DNA from: Mariniflexile fucanivorans
GTDB lineage: Bacteria; Bacteroidota; Bacteroidia; Flavobacteriales; Flavobacteriaceae
Length of the DNA: 64,000 nucleotides
Direction: 5' to 3'
NCBI RefSeq assembly: GCF_004341235.1
Contig: NZ_SLUP01000001.1
Coordinates: forward strand, 1 to 64,000
The position numbers and the translations under genes are program-made. Every line of letters starts with the position of its first letter. Position 1 is the stretch's first letter. The notes under the pieces are model-generated. The model searched no databases. It was not told the origin of the DNA and saw only the letters and a program-made list of their open reading frames with translations. Below, piece after piece: positions 43,503-54,132 of this stretch.

Positions 43503-46115
43503 CTATTTTAAATACTTTTTCGCAGCCTCTAAAGCCTCAGTAATTCCTGCTGGATTCTTACCACCAGCCGTTGCAAAAAATGGCTGTCCACCGCCACCAC
43601 CTTGGATGTATTTACCAAGCTCACGCACTACTTGTCCTGCATTTAAGCCTTTGTTTTCTACTAATTCTTTAGAAATATAGCATGACAATAATGCTTTACC
43701 TTCACTTTCTGTAGCGAATAATAAAAACAAGTTATCAAATTGCTGGCCTAATTCAAACGACACATCTTTAATTCCCGAAGCATCTAAATCTAATTTTTTT
43801 GCTAAAAACTGAATGCCATTTATATCTTGTAATTCACTTTTAAGATCGCCTTTTATATTTTTAGCTTTCTCCCTTAACAAAGTTTCTATTTGCTTTTTCA
43901 AATTAGCATTTTCATCTTGTATATGCTTCAATGCCTTTAAGGGTTCTTGTGCATTATTAAGCAATTCTTTCATTTCGAAATACACTTTATTGTTTTCGGC
44001 ATAAAAGTCTTTAACAGCATCGTTAGTTATGGCTTCAATACGACGTATGCCTGCTGCCACAGCACCTTCTGATACTATTTTAAAATACCAGATATCTCCC
44101 GTGTTTTTAACATGCGTACCACCACAAAGCTCGATAGATTTCCCAAAACGAATCGCACGAACTGTATCCCCATATTTTTCACCAAACAAACTCATGGCGC
44201 CATCTGCAATGGCTTCGTCTTTTGGTATATTTCTTTTCTCTACTAATGGCAACTTACCAGAAATTCGTGCATTTACAAAATTTTCAACATCTTTCAATTC
44301 TTCACTAGTAAGTTTTGAGAAATGAGAAAAGTCGAAACGTAAATTTTTAGAATGCACTGCACTTCCTTTTTGTTCTACATGTGTTCCTAAAATTTCCCGT
44401 AAAGCTTGATGTAATAAATGGGTAGCAGTATGGTTACACTCGGTTCTATGACGTTGTTTCGCATCAACCACTGCCTTAAATGTTTCGTTTAAGTTATTAG
44501 GTAAATTTTTTGCAAAGTGAATAATAACATTGTTTTCCTTTTTAGTATCTAAAATATAAACCACATCGCCATGTGTTGCTTCCAAATAGCCTTTGTCGCC
44601 TACTTGCCCACCTCCTTCTGGATAAAACGGCGTTAAATTGAACACCAATTGAAACATTTCGCCGTCTTTTTTAGAAACCACTTTTCTGTATCTGGTTAAT
44701 TTAACATTGGCTTCTAAAGTATCGTAACCAACAAATTCTTCCTCAGCATCATCAACTAAAATGGTCCAATCGTCTGTACTCATTTCACTGGCAGCACGCG
44801 ATCGATTTTTTTGTTTCTGAAGTTGCTCATTAAACCCTTTTTCATCAAGTTTTAATGCTTTTTCAGAAAGAATCAACGCCGTTAAATCAATCGGAAACCC
44901 ATAAGTATCATATAATTCAAAAGCTTTTTCACCTGAAACAGTATCACCTTTTGTTTCTTCAACAATACGATTTAATAATACCAAACCTTGATCTAAAGTT
45001 CTTAAAAACGATTGTTCTTCTTCCTTAATCACATTTTCAACCAGTTGTTTTTGCGCTTTCATTTCTGGGAAAGCTGTTCCCATTTTTTCACTCAACACAT
45101 CCACCAACCTATAAATAAAAGGCTCTTTTTTATCTAAAAATGTAAAGCCGTAACGCACAGCACGTCGCAAAATTCTACGAATTACATAACCAGCTCCCGT
45201 GTTACTTGGCAACTGCCCATCGGCAATGGAGAATGCTACTGCACGAACGTGGTCTGCAATAACGCGAATTGCAACATCTACCTTGGTATCGCTACCATAT
45301 TCTTTATGTGTAATAGCCTCAATTTCTCTAATAATTGGGGTAAAAACATCCGTATCGTAATTAGACTGGACGCCTTGTAACACCATGCATAAACGCTCAA
45401 AGCCCATACCCGTATCAATATGCTTATCTGGTAAACTTTCTAAGCTACCATTGGCTTTTCGGTTGTATTGCATAAATACTAAATTCCAGATTTCCACCAC
45501 CTGTGGATGGTCTTGATTCACTAAATCTTTACCAGAAATTTTAGCTTTTTCTTCTGCCGAACGAATATCAACGTGTATTTCACTACATGGTCCACAAGGA
45601 CCTTGGTCGCCCATTTCCCAGAAATTATCTTTTTTATTTCCTTTTAAAATACGGTCTTCAGAAATGAATTGTTTCCACAAATCATAAGCTTCGGTATCCA
45701 TTGGAAGTTTATCTTCTTCACTTCCTTCAAAAACGGTAACGTACAAAATATCCTTATCAATGCCATAAACATCAACCAACAACTCCCATGCCCAAGCGAT
45801 GGCTTCTTTCTTAAAATAATCGCCAAAACTCCAATTTCCCAACATTTCAAAAAGCGTATGATGGTAAGTATCATAGCCAACTTCTTCTAAATCGTTATGT
45901 TTTCCTGAAACTCGCAAGCATTTTTGAGTATCTGTAATTCTACTATTTTTAGGTACAGCATTTCCTAAAAAATATTCTTTAAAAGGTGCCATCCCAGAAT
46001 TTACGAACATTAATGTAGGGTCATCTTTAAGAACCATAGGTGCAGACGGTACAATACTGTGTTTTTTCTCTTCAAAAAAACTTAAAAATTTAGAACGAAT
46101 ATCTTGTGATTTCAT
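43503..46115 (-). CDS. alaS: Alanyl-tRNA synthetase
   Basis: Attaches alanine to tRNA-Ala and edits mischarged Ser or Gly. The 870-residue length is normal. The catalytic domain (1-about 250) shows [40 protein letters not shown] and DTGMGFERL. The tRNA-recognition domain (about 250-460) and the editing domain follow, with the zinc-binding HTATHLLH (about 560) and CGGTHV (about 665). The C-terminal C-Ala domain includes [13 protein letters not shown]. No nearby partner on the strand. Confidence 0.98.
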   Translation of the reverse strand: MKSQDIRSKFLSFFEEKKHSIVPSAPMVLKDDPTLMFVNSGMAPFKEYFLGNAVPKNSRITDTQKCLRVSGKHNDLEEVGYDTYHHTLFEMLGNWSFGDYFKKEAIAWAWELLVDVYGIDKDILYVTVFEGSEEDKLPMDTEAYDLWKQFISEDRILKGNKKDNFWEMGDQGPCGPCSEIHVDIRSAEEKAKISGKDLVNQDHPQVVEIWNLVFMQYNRKANGSLESLPDKHIDTGMGFERLCMVLQGVQSNYDTDVFTPIIREIEAITHKEYGSDTKVDVAIRVIADHVRAVAFSIADGQLPSNTGAGYVIRRILRRAVRYGFTFLDKKEPFIYRLVDVLSEKMGTAFPEMKAQKQLVENVIKEEEQSFLRTLDQGLVLLNRIVEETKGDTVSGEKAFELYDTYGFPIDLTALILSEKALKLDEKGFNEQLQKQKNRSRAASEMSTDDWTILVDDAEEEFVGYDTLEANVKLTRYRKVVSKKDGEMFQLVFNLTPFYPEGGGQVGDKGYLEATHGDVVYILDTKKENNVIIHFAKNLPNNLNETFKAVVDAKQRHRTECNHTATHLLHQALREILGTHVEQKGSAVHSKNLRFDFSHFSKLTSEELKDVENFVNARISGKLPLVEKRNIPKDEAIADGAMSLFGEKYGDTVRAIRFGKSIELCGGTHVKNTGDIWYFKIVSEGAVAAGIRRIEAITNDAVKDFYAENNKVYFEMKELLNNAQEPLKALKHIQDENANLKKQIETLLREKAKNIKGDLKSELQDINGIQFLAKKLDLDASGIKDVSFELGQQFDNLFLLFATESEGKALLSCYISKELVENKGLNAGQVVRELGKYIQGGGGGQPFFATAGGKNPAGITEALEAAKKYLK

Positions 46116-46315
46116 TTTATAAAATGGTTACTCTGTTATTAAATTGGTATTAATTGCAAAACAATTTTTATATTTACTCTTTTCTAAACATTTTAAACTT
46201 TAATAAAAACGACTTTAATCTTATTATCAATACTATTTAACAAATTTGGTCGTTAGTTATTAAAATTTAATATAAAAGGCATTTAATAAAGTGCAAAAAT
46301 AGCATAAATTAGGAA

Positions 46316-47287
46316 ATGAGTAAGGTAAAATATTATTACGATGCAGAATCGTTGTCTTACAAGAAGATACAACGCAAAAAAAGAAATACCATTAAGTATG
46401 CCTCGGTGTTTATTTTAGGGTCTGCACTTTTTGGTTTTTTATTTGTTTTTATAGCCAATCAATTTGTTGAATCACCTAAAGAACGCGCTCTTAAACGCGA
46501 ACTTCAAAACGCTCAACTACAGTTTGAATTACTAAATAAAAAAATGAAAGAGGCCGAAATTGTTTTGGCTGATGTAGCAGACAGAGACAACAACATTTAC
46601 CGTGTTTATTTTGAAGCCAACCCCATACCAGACGAGCAACGTAAAGCCGGTTTTGGTGGTGTAAACCGCTACAAAGACTTAGAAGGTTTTGATAATTCCA
46701 AATTAATTATTGAAAGCAACAAACGATTGGATGTCCTTCAAAAACAAATAGTTGTACAAAGTAAATCGTTAGATGAAATAGCTAAATTAGCTGAAGAAAA
46801 AGAAAAACTATTGGCTGCGATTCCAGCCATTCAACCCGTTAGAAATGAAGATCTTAAAAGAATGGCCTCTGGATACGGGATGCGTTCAGATCCATTTACT
46901 AAAGTTAGAAAAATGCATTACGGCATGGATTTTTCTGCACCCAGAGGCACCCCTATTTATGCAAGTGGTGATGGTGTTGTAGAACGTGCAGATAACACAG
47001 CAACCGGCTATGGAAACCACATACGGATTAACCATGGCTATGGATATGAAAGTTTATATGCCCATTTATACAAATACAACGTTAGAAAAAACCAAAAAGT
47101 AAAACGTGGCGAACTTATAGGTTTTGTTGGTAGCACTGGACGTTCTGAAGGCCCTCACTTGCACTACGAAGTGTTTAAAGACGGTGAACGTATAAACCCT
47201 ATAAACTTTTACTACGGAAGTTTAACTGCCGAAGAATTTAATGAAATGTTACAACACGCATCCTTAGAAAATCAATCTTTAGATTAA
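46316..47287 (+). CDS. M23 family metallopeptidase
   Basis: A peptidoglycan endopeptidase or its regulator. The 323-residue product has one membrane helix (about 27-50, YASVFILGSALFGFLFVFIAN), a coiled-coil (about 55-190), then the LytM/M23 domain (about 195-300). The zinc ligands are visible in MHYGMDFSAPRGTPIYA (HxxxD) and GPHLHYEVF (HxH). All catalytic residues are kept. The membrane anchor and coil are like those of FtsEX-type or MepM-type factors. The next gene starts on its last base. Confidence 0.93.
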   Translation: MSKVKYYYDAESLSYKKIQRKKRNTIKYASVFILGSALFGFLFVFIANQFVESPKERALKRELQNAQLQFELLNKKMKEAEIVLADVADRDNNIYRVYFEANPIPDEQRKAGFGGVNRYKDLEGFDNSKLIIESNKRLDVLQKQIVVQSKSLDEIAKLAEEKEKLLAAIPAIQPVRNEDLKRMASGYGMRSDPFTKVRKMHYGMDFSAPRGTPIYASGDGVVERADNTATGYGNHIRINHGYGYESLYAHLYKYNVRKNQKVKRGELIGFVGSTGRSEGPHLHYEVFKDGERINPINFYYGSLTAEEFNEMLQHASLENQSLD

Positions 47288-47616
47288 TGCATATAGAATT
47301 ACCCGAAAAACGATACTATAATATTGGCGAAGTAGCCAAGGCTTTTGGCGTAAACACCTCTTTAATTCGCTTTTGGGAAAAGGAATTTGATGCTTTGAAG
47401 CCAAAAAAAAATGCTAAAGGCAATAGAAAATTTACGCCTGAAGACATTAAAAATCTTAAATTTATTTATCACTTAGTAAAAGAACGCGGTTTCACGCTCG
47501 ATGGTGCCAAAACACATTTAAAAGAAGACAAACAGGAAACGCTTACTAATTTTGAAATTATAAGTAAATTGGAAGATGTAAAAAATCAGCTTATAAAAAT
47601 TAAGCAACATTTGTAA
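47287..47616 (+). CDS. MerR-family transcription regulator
   Basis: A 109-residue regulator, short for the family. The winged HTH (about 8-75) is clear: KRYYNIGEVAKAFGVNTSLIRFWEKEFDAL and NRKFTPEDIKNLKFIYHLVKERGFTLDGAK. The short C-terminal tail is a coil that probably dimerizes, and no effector domain remains. Its ATG shares one base with the stop of the M23 gene (TAATG), so the two are coupled. It recurs at this place in Flavobacteriaceae, next to LemA. Confidence 0.92.
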   Translation: MHIELPEKRYYNIGEVAKAFGVNTSLIRFWEKEFDALKPKKNAKGNRKFTPEDIKNLKFIYHLVKERGFTLDGAKTHLKEDKQETLTNFEIISKLEDVKNQLIKIKQHL

Positions 47617-47678
47617 CATTTTTTAAGAATTGACTACTTACTAAAAAAAACAAATTAACAAACCAAAAAATTATTATA

Positions 47679-48278
47679 ATGAAAAAATGGCTTATTCCCG
47701 TTATTATTATTGCTGTTCTTGTTTTCGGACTTTATTCATGGGGTAAAAACTTTAATAATACCGCAGTAAACTTAAAGGAAACTGCAACTAAAACATGGGG
47801 CGATGTAGAAAGTAGCTACCAACGTAGAAATGACCTTATTGGAAATTTAGTGAAAACTGTACAAGGTGCTGCCGATTTTGAAAAAAGCACTTTGGAAGCG
47901 GTTATAAAAGCTAGAAGTGAAGCTACTAAAACCACTATTGATGCCGGCAACCTAACACAAGAAAACATGGCGCAATTTCAACAAGCGCAACAAGGTTTAA
48001 CAGGTGCTTTATCAAAATTACTATTGGTAGTTGAAAGATACCCTGATTTAAAGGCAAATCAGAACTTTTTAGAATTACAATCGCAATTAGAAGGTACCGA
48101 AAACCGAATTAACGTAGCGAGGGACCGTTTTAATGAAGCTGTAGAACCATATAATAAACACATAAAAATATTCCCAAATTCATTATTGGCAGGTCTTTTT
48201 AATTTCGACCCCATGAATTATTACAAAGCGGACGCTGGAAGCGAAAATGCGCCAGATGTAGATTTTAATTTTAAATAA
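47679..48278 (+). CDS. lemA: LemA family protein
   Basis: A 199-residue membrane-tethered helical protein. One N-terminal membrane helix (LIPVIIIAVLVFGLYSWG, about 4-21) precedes the LemA domain, with the signature WGDVESSYQRRNDLIGNLV (about 40-58) and ENRINVARDRFNEAVEPYN (about 151-169). LemA proteins act with TPM-domain partners, but their job is unclear. Two TPM genes follow directly, 23 bases downstream and overlapping. Confidence 0.95.
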   Translation: MKKWLIPVIIIAVLVFGLYSWGKNFNNTAVNLKETATKTWGDVESSYQRRNDLIGNLVKTVQGAADFEKSTLEAVIKARSEATKTTIDAGNLTQENMAQFQQAQQGLTGALSKLLLVVERYPDLKANQNFLELQSQLEGTENRINVARDRFNEAVEPYNKHIKIFPNSLLAGLFNFDPMNYYKADAGSENAPDVDFNFK

Positions 48279-48301
48279 AAAACTACAAAAAACATATTAT
48301 T

Positions 48302-48745
48302 ATGCCTAAAAACAGTGTTGAAGATTTTTTAACCGCAAGTGAAGAACAAGACGTTATTGAAGCGATAAGAATAGCTGAATTAAACACCTCTGGCGAAATA
48401 CGAGTTCATATAGAAAAAACCTCTAATGGCGATGCAACAAATCGTGCGTTGGAGGTTTTTTATATGCTGAAAATGGATAATACCAAACTTCAAAACGCTG
48501 TATTAATCTATGTTGCTGTTACTGAAAAAACCTTTGTCATCTATGGCGACAAGGGAATAAACGATGTGGTTTCAAAAACCTTCTGGGATAGCACCAAGGA
48601 TGTGATGCAATCGCATTTTAAAACGGGTAATTTCAAACAAGGTTTGGTTGAAGGTGTTTTAAAATCTGGCGAGCAACTTAAAAAGTTTTTTCCCTATATG
48701 GATTCAGACACCAACGAACTCTCAAACGAAATTTCTAAAGGGTGA
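48302..48745 (+). CDS. TPM domain protein
   Basis: A 147-residue protein of one TPM domain without a signal peptide. ASEEQDVIEAIRIAELNTSGEIRVHIEKTS is the family start (about 11-40), followed by VLIYVAVTEKTFVIYGDKGIND. It probably works at the cytoplasmic face or as a partner of LemA. Its TGA stop overlaps the next start (GTGA), a typical coupled pair. Confidence 0.92.
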   Translation: MPKNSVEDFLTASEEQDVIEAIRIAELNTSGEIRVHIEKTSNGDATNRALEVFYMLKMDNTKLQNAVLIYVAVTEKTFVIYGDKGINDVVSKTFWDSTKDVMQSHFKTGNFKQGLVEGVLKSGEQLKKFFPYMDSDTNELSNEISKG

Positions 48746-49581
48746 AGAGTTTAGTAATTAGTTTTCAGTCGCAATCGCAGTTTAAGTTAAATAGTAGATT
48801 AATTCTTTTTTTATTAATTACTATTTTATCTTTTAGTTTTTCTTATGCTCAATTTGAGATTCCTGAAAAACCAGACTTTCAAACAAGCGTTTACGATTAT
48901 ATCAACCTGTTTTCACCTGCTGAAAAAAGCAGTTTAGAAGAAAAACTTATTAAATATTCTGATACGACTTCTACTCAAATTGTTATTGCCACTATTAATT
49001 CCAGCGAAGGTGAAAACATTGACTATTTAGGTACTAAATGGGCTCATGCCTGGGGTATTGGTCAAGCTAAAGAAGATAACGGCGTTTTTATTTTATTAGC
49101 GAAAGGCGACCGTAAAATATCCATCAAAACAGGCTATGGTGTTGAGCATTTACTTACCGATGCGATGTCTAAGCGAATTATTGAACAAGACATCATTCCC
49201 TATTTTAAACAAGATGATTATTACGGTGGTTTAAACCGAGGTTCCGATGCTATTTTCGAAGTTTTAACGGGCGAATATCAAGGTACCCGTAAAGAATCAA
49301 AGGATAGCAACTTCCCTTTTGGATTTGTTATTATACTAGTTATTATATTTATTATTCTTTCCATTTCAAAAAATAATCGTGGTGGTAAGGGTGGAAATAG
49401 AGGTAATAATTCAGGTGGTTTCAGTATACTAGATGCTATTATTTTAAGCAACATGGGGCGTTCCTCAGATGGTGGTTTTGGTAGCGGAAGCTCTGGTGGA
49501 GGTTTCAGCGGTGGCGGTGGTTTTGGTGGCGGTTTTGGTGGCGGCGGCTTTGGCGGCGGCGGTGCTTCTGGGGGTTGGTAA
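48742..49581 (+). CDS. TPM domain protein with Gly-rich tail
   Basis: A 279-residue protein. Signal peptide (LILFLLITILSFSFSYAQ) then a TPM domain (about 45-180: VYDYINLFSPAEKSSLEEKL, QIVIATINSSEG, WGIGQAKEDNGVFILLAKGDRK). A membrane helix (FGFVIILVIIFIILSIS, about 197-213) and a Gly/Ser/Phe-rich tail (about 218-279) follow. The domain faces the periplasm. The start is GTG at 48742, overlapping the preceding stop by four bases. It completes the LemA-TPM-TPM set. Confidence 0.9.
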   Translation: MKSLVISFQSQSQFKLNSRLILFLLITILSFSFSYAQFEIPEKPDFQTSVYDYINLFSPAEKSSLEEKLIKYSDTTSTQIVIATINSSEGENIDYLGTKWAHAWGIGQAKEDNGVFILLAKGDRKISIKTGYGVEHLLTDAMSKRIIEQDIIPYFKQDDYYGGLNRGSDAIFEVLTGEYQGTRKESKDSNFPFGFVIILVIIFIILSISKNNRGGKGGNRGNNSGGFSILDAIILSNMGRSSDGGFGSGSSGGGFSGGGGFGGGFGGGGFGGGGASGGW

Positions 49582-49596
49582 TTTAATTATACATAT

Positions 49597-49737
49597 AAAA
49601 AAAAAGCTGTCTGAAAAGTGTATTTCAGTGTCATATTGAGCTTGTCTAAACACCTTAACTTATTGATAATCAATATTGTTTTTGAAAAGTTCAACCTGAC
49701 AAAGTAGATATAATACACTTTTCAAGTAGCTTTTTTT
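49597..49737. repeat. Nested palindromic intergenic repeat, copy 2
   Basis: Outer arms AAAAAAAGCTGTCTGAAAAG (with GTGTA) and their near-perfect complement (49714-49737) enclose a degenerate inner inverted repeat with TTGAGCTTGTCTAAA. It is the same element as 33257-33395, with more changes in the inner arms. It sits between the converging TPM and TlpA genes and may terminate both. Confidence 0.75.
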
Positions 49738-49762
49738 ATTTATTTTAGTGATAGATGTTTTG

Positions 49763-52318
49763 CTATTTACCCATCTCTTTATTTAGAAGTGTTTTTATTT
49801 CTTCATTATTTTTATGCCCCAACTTATCATTTACAACTTCGCCCTCTTTATTTACTAAAGCATAATGCGGAATTCCTGTAATTTTAAATTTATCAGTTAA
49901 ATAATTCCATTCATCTTTAGATACTCTATAATGCTCTCCTTTAATATCTGGAATGGAGTTTTCCCAGGTTTTTTCAGGAGAACTAGGACCTGTTATATAC
50001 AAAAACACAACATCTTCACCTTTCATTTCTTCTTTTAGTGGCTTAATTCTGTTAATACCCGTTTTACAAGGGCCACACCAAGTTGCCCAAAAATCGACAT
50101 ACACTACTTTGCCCTTAAACTTGTGTATCATGGATTTAAAAAGTTCATCACCTTCCGTTTTTTCTACATAATTTACAGCATAGCCTTCCTTTGTTTTATT
50201 AGCTTCAATTTTTGCTTTCAATTTATTGTTTTCAACACTGATATAATGGGCTAGAAAAGGGGTTTGTATCAATTGCTGCAAATATTCTACCTTATTCTCT
50301 GTATAAGGTTCCATATTCCTATCTAAATCACTCAGATTTTGTTGAAGTTTTACCACATCAAAAACAAAAGCTTCTTTAATATTTAAAACTTCACTCATTT
50401 TATCTAAAAGCTTGTTATTACGATCTTGACTGTATATATCTGCAATAAACTTGCTATGATTCTTATAAAAGTCTTTTATAGCATCTCCATAAGTTTCATT
50501 AAAAAGAAATTGTTTTTCCTTTTCCTCTGGTGTACTTATGGCATTAAAAACTTGTAGCATATTCTCGGTTTCATTGCTAAGTTCTACGCCTTCTGCCTTT
50601 AAACTGGCTACTAAGTCCAACGACTTTTCTTTATCTTTTCCAATTTCATCAAAAATTTTGTAATGCTGTTTCAAAAATTCAGAAAACATTGCTGCGTATT
50701 TTTCATTAAATGCACTTTGGCGTTTACTAAAGTCTTCGGTTTGCACCTCCTTACTGGCATCAACCATTTTCAATTCATCATCGGTCAACTTAACACCTTG
50801 CTTTTGGAGCTGTTCTGCCAAATGCTCTGTTGTATTCTGTCTAATGCTTACTCTACTGTTATCTCTAAATATATCGGCAAACATAAACCTATTAATAAGA
50901 GTACTATAATCACGGGCCATAACTGCCAGTTTATCATCAAGTACAGCTTTTGTAAGCAAATTGTAATAAGAGGCATCCAACTCGGTTTCATTTACTAGTG
51001 GCATATTTTCCTTTTTTTCTTTTTCCTGCCTTCTTAAAGCTGAACTTTTGTATATTTCATAACTCAGGATGTTTGTAAGTGCTGAAATTTTAATATCTAT
51101 TTTTTTAAGCTGAACGGCTTTTTGGCTAATAAACTGAGTTTTTACTAAACTATTTAAGGAGTCCATTTCACGGTTTTGAATTGCAACAAATCGCTTTTTA
51201 AAATCTTGGGGATCTATAGTTAATATATCTTTGTAATCTTTTCTAAAGTCAAAATAATTGATTGATTGCATGGCAACTAAATCGGTGTTAACTTGAGCAC
51301 AATCGCCCATAAACAAATGCTCTCCAGAATCGATAAAATGAAAAGTTTCTTTACCCGGTTCTATAAAAACATTCATACTAACACCCACGCCTCGTACCAA
51401 AACAAATTGCGGATATGCTATTGGAAAACTTATTGAAAAACTTCCGTCGTCCGCTATTTTAATTAAATGCGATTCTTGGTTGCCTGTAAACGCATTATTT
51501 ACGTATAGCATGGTTGTAGACTCCCCTATTCTTGGAGTATAACCATTAACCACACCAGAGTAAGTGGTATTATCATTTTTAAAAATGGGCAATGTATAAA
51601 GCTCATCGTTTTTTAATTTGTAATTAGGATTGCTGGTGCGTGTGGTACTATAGGTTTTTAAATCTTTTTTGTTTTCACCAATGGCAACCTGTCTATTTTT
51701 ATCAATTTTTGCATAAATGGTTTTTATCTGTTCACCTTTTTTTAAAGTAATAGTATATGTATTCTTCTTAATTTTAACTGATTTATAATTCCAAATAGCA
51801 CGATCTACAATAGCATTTTTTGAATTGAAACTGTAATCCCATTGGTTACTACCATCAGTTTTAAGCCAATTACCAACAAGTGCTTTAGGTATTTTAAAAT
51901 CTAAGTTATCTTCATTTACAATAATATCATAAACAAACCAGCTACCTCCATCATTTGCTTCTCCAAAATCTATTCTAGAAATAGAATCATTTATTTTAGG
52001 GAAGAATAATTTGTAATTTACTTCTCCGGAATCCGGCATGGTAAAACGCTTAGCCATTGGAATACCTTCTGCTTTCGTAATAAATAGTTTATCATCACTT
52101 CCAACAACCTGAATAAAAGTTTCCTTTGGGATAGAAATCCAACTTCCTGGTTTGAATTTAATATGAAAATATATAACTGTTGTAGAATCTAACAATTCTA
52201 TTTTGGTTATGTCCCCATGTAAAGTACTAAATCCATAAGCTGGATTTTCAATCACTTTTTGGGCGAACACATTATTAAAGAAAAATAAAAGCAAGAAAAT
52301 AGAGGTGATTTTTTTCAT
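49763..52318 (-). CDS. TlpA-type thiol-disulfide oxidoreductase, large exported form
   Basis: An 851-residue exported protein (signal peptide ITSIFLLLFFFNNVFAQ). The N-terminal three quarters holds beta-rich and helical regions with no recognised catalytic motif (about 20-715). The C-terminal thioredoxin-fold domain (about 725-851) shows KVVYVDFWATWCGPCKTGI with the redox CxxC (about 738-741) and GIPHYALVNKEGEVV with the cis-proline. It probably reduces disulfides in the periplasm. Similar large TlpA-like proteins are common in Bacteroidota; their substrates are unknown. Confidence 0.85.
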   Translation of the reverse strand: MKKITSIFLLLFFFNNVFAQKVIENPAYGFSTLHGDITKIELLDSTTVIYFHIKFKPGSWISIPKETFIQVVGSDDKLFITKAEGIPMAKRFTMPDSGEVNYKLFFPKINDSISRIDFGEANDGGSWFVYDIIVNEDNLDFKIPKALVGNWLKTDGSNQWDYSFNSKNAIVDRAIWNYKSVKIKKNTYTITLKKGEQIKTIYAKIDKNRQVAIGENKKDLKTYSTTRTSNPNYKLKNDELYTLPIFKNDNTTYSGVVNGYTPRIGESTTMLYVNNAFTGNQESHLIKIADDGSFSISFPIAYPQFVLVRGVGVSMNVFIEPGKETFHFIDSGEHLFMGDCAQVNTDLVAMQSINYFDFRKDYKDILTIDPQDFKKRFVAIQNREMDSLNSLVKTQFISQKAVQLKKIDIKISALTNILSYEIYKSSALRRQEKEKKENMPLVNETELDASYYNLLTKAVLDDKLAVMARDYSTLINRFMFADIFRDNSRVSIRQNTTEHLAEQLQKQGVKLTDDELKMVDASKEVQTEDFSKRQSAFNEKYAAMFSEFLKQHYKIFDEIGKDKEKSLDLVASLKAEGVELSNETENMLQVFNAISTPEEKEKQFLFNETYGDAIKDFYKNHSKFIADIYSQDRNNKLLDKMSEVLNIKEAFVFDVVKLQQNLSDLDRNMEPYTENKVEYLQQLIQTPFLAHYISVENNKLKAKIEANKTKEGYAVNYVEKTEGDELFKSMIHKFKGKVVYVDFWATWCGPCKTGINRIKPLKEEMKGEDVVFLYITGPSSPEKTWENSIPDIKGEHYRVSKDEWNYLTDKFKITGIPHYALVNKEGEVVNDKLGHKNNEEIKTLLNKEMGK

Positions 52319-52566
52319 AAAACTTATGGTTTAGTTGATTGAATATTGTTAACCCACAAGTGAAATAAATTGAGTTTAAAAACAATTTATTTTAACGAAG
52401 TTCACTTAAGAAACATTTCAAATATTCTTTAAGTTTTAAAAATAAGCTTTTTTTTATTGTTTTGAAATAAATATCATACAAATTATATGTATTTAAAAAA
52501 GAATACTACAATAATTATGAATACAAAAGTGTGAATGTTTTAAGTAATAGGAATGCACTAAGATTA

Positions 52567-52593
52567 CTAAAGTTTTCAAATAGAAAACTTTAG
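52567..52593. terminator. Perfect 11-base hairpin between TlpA-type gene and der
   Basis: CTAAAGTTTTC and GAAAACTTTAG with a 5-base loop. No T-run follows, so it might be a weak terminator or an RNA-processing structure for the der message. The rest of 52319-52663 is AT-rich with no visible gene. Confidence 0.4.
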
Positions 52594-52663
52594 CAAAAAC
52601 AGAATATTTATAATGAATTAAAATGAAGTGTGTATGTGAAAAATTCTAACCTTTCAAAACTCC

Positions 52664-53968
52664 CTACTTCTTACGCATATAAACACTAACAGGAACTCCC
52701 GTAAAATCGAATTTTTCACGTAGTTTGTTTTCTAAAAAGCGTTTGTAAGGTTCTTTAACGTATTGCGGTAAATTACAGAAAAATGCAAATTGCGGTTGCG
52801 GCGTTGGCAATTGCATCACGTATTTTATTTTTACAAATTTCGCCTTATTTGCTGGTGGCGGATAGTTTTCTATAAGAGGCAACATAACTTCGTTAAGCAC
52901 ACTTGTTTTAATCTTTTTGGTGCGGTTATTATAAACCTCAACAGCCGTTTCAATAGCTTTGTAAATACGTTGTTTTGATATGGTAGAGATAAACACAATG
53001 GGCACATCGGTAAATGGTTCCATCTCTTTTCTAATGGCTTTTTCGTATTCCAGGGTTGTTTTATGATCTTTTTCAACTAAATCCCATTTGTTTACCAAAA
53101 TAACAACACCTTTACGGTTACGTTCTGCTAACCAAAATATGTTTTGATCTTGACCATCAAAGCCACGAGTAGCGTCTAAAACCAATAAACATACATCGCA
53201 ATGCTCAATAGCTCTTACACTACGCATTACAGAGTAAAATTCCAAATCTTCTTTAACCTTCGATTTTCTTCTAATACCTGCAGTATCAACAATGTTAAAC
53301 TCAAAACCAAACTGATTGTATTTAGTATCGATCGAATCTCTAGTTGTACCAGCAACATCGGTTACAATATATCTATCTTGACCAATTAAAGCATTTATAA
53401 ATGATGATTTTCCTGCGTTTGGACGACCAACAACAGCAAAACGAGGTAATTCTTCATTTACCACCGTTTCCTTTTCTGGTAATACTTTCACTAAAGCATC
53501 CAATAAATCGCCTGTTCCACTTCCATTAATACTCGCAACGGTGTAATATTCACCCAAACCTAAAGAATAAAACTCTACAGCATCTTCGGCACGTTTCGCA
53601 TTATCCACTTTATTTACAACAAGAAATACGGGTTTAGAAACTTTACGAAGTAGTTTTGCAACATCCTCATCCATGCCTGTTACACCACTTTCAACATCTA
53701 CCATAAAAATAATAACATCGGCTTCATCAATAGCCAACTCCACTTGTTTATCTATTTCAGCTTCAAAAACATCATCACTGCCTAATACATAACCTCCGGT
53801 ATCTATAAGTGAAAACTCTTTTCCGTTCCAATCACTTTTACCATAATGACGATCTCTTGTTACCCCACTTACTGCGTCAACAATAGCTTCTCTACGCTGA
53901 ATTAAACGATTAAAAAATGTTGATTTCCCTACATTTGGACGACCTACTATTGCTACGATATTACTCAT
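52664..53968 (-). CDS. der: Ribosome-biogenesis GTPase Der (EngA)
   Basis: A double GTPase needed for 50S ribosome assembly. The 434-residue protein has two Era-like G domains: G1 [15 protein letters not shown] (about 7-21), DTGG and NKVD in the first; [20 protein letters not shown] (about 180), DTAGI and NKWD in the second. The KH-like C-terminal domain (about 350-434) ends in [10 protein letters not shown] -7 box lies about 58 bases upstream. Identification is secure. Confidence 0.97.
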   Translation of the reverse strand: MSNIVAIVGRPNVGKSTFFNRLIQRREAIVDAVSGVTRDRHYGKSDWNGKEFSLIDTGGYVLGSDDVFEAEIDKQVELAIDEADVIIFMVDVESGVTGMDEDVAKLLRKVSKPVFLVVNKVDNAKRAEDAVEFYSLGLGEYYTVASINGSGTGDLLDALVKVLPEKETVVNEELPRFAVVGRPNAGKSSFINALIGQDRYIVTDVAGTTRDSIDTKYNQFGFEFNIVDTAGIRRKSKVKEDLEFYSVMRSVRAIEHCDVCLLVLDATRGFDGQDQNIFWLAERNRKGVVILVNKWDLVEKDHKTTLEYEKAIRKEMEPFTDVPIVFISTISKQRIYKAIETAVEVYNNRTKKIKTSVLNEVMLPLIENYPPPANKAKFVKIKYVMQLPTPQPQFAFFCNLPQYVKEPYKRFLENKLREKFDFTGVPVSVYMRKK

Positions 53969-54025
53969 GATTTATTTTGAAAACAGCCTTTAACTGATTT
54001 GTTTTATGTTTATTGAAATATTTTG

Positions 54026-54033
54026 CAAAAATA
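54026..54033 (-). promoter_or_regulatory. Probable -7 box for der
   Basis: The minus strand reads TATTTTTG then CAAAATATTTC, a perfect TAnnTTTG match 58 bases before the der start. The -33 TTG is not evident. Confidence 0.4.
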
Positions 54034-54132
54034 AGAAATATACGCTACGAACAGCTTTTTTTTGCTAACTATTAAATTTTTAGCTTTTTAAACTAAAAAA
54101 ATAGTACTTTAAGGTTTTAAAACACCAATAAA

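Noticed and set aside
46294-46301. TATTTTTG box between alaS and the M23 gene
   Set aside because: It points to alaS but lies about 180 bases from the start, and there is no TTG upstream; not enough to call a promoter.
49465-49653. Thr/Ala-rich open frame opposite the second TPM gene
   Set aside because: It is the reverse of Gly-rich repeat codons and not a real gene.
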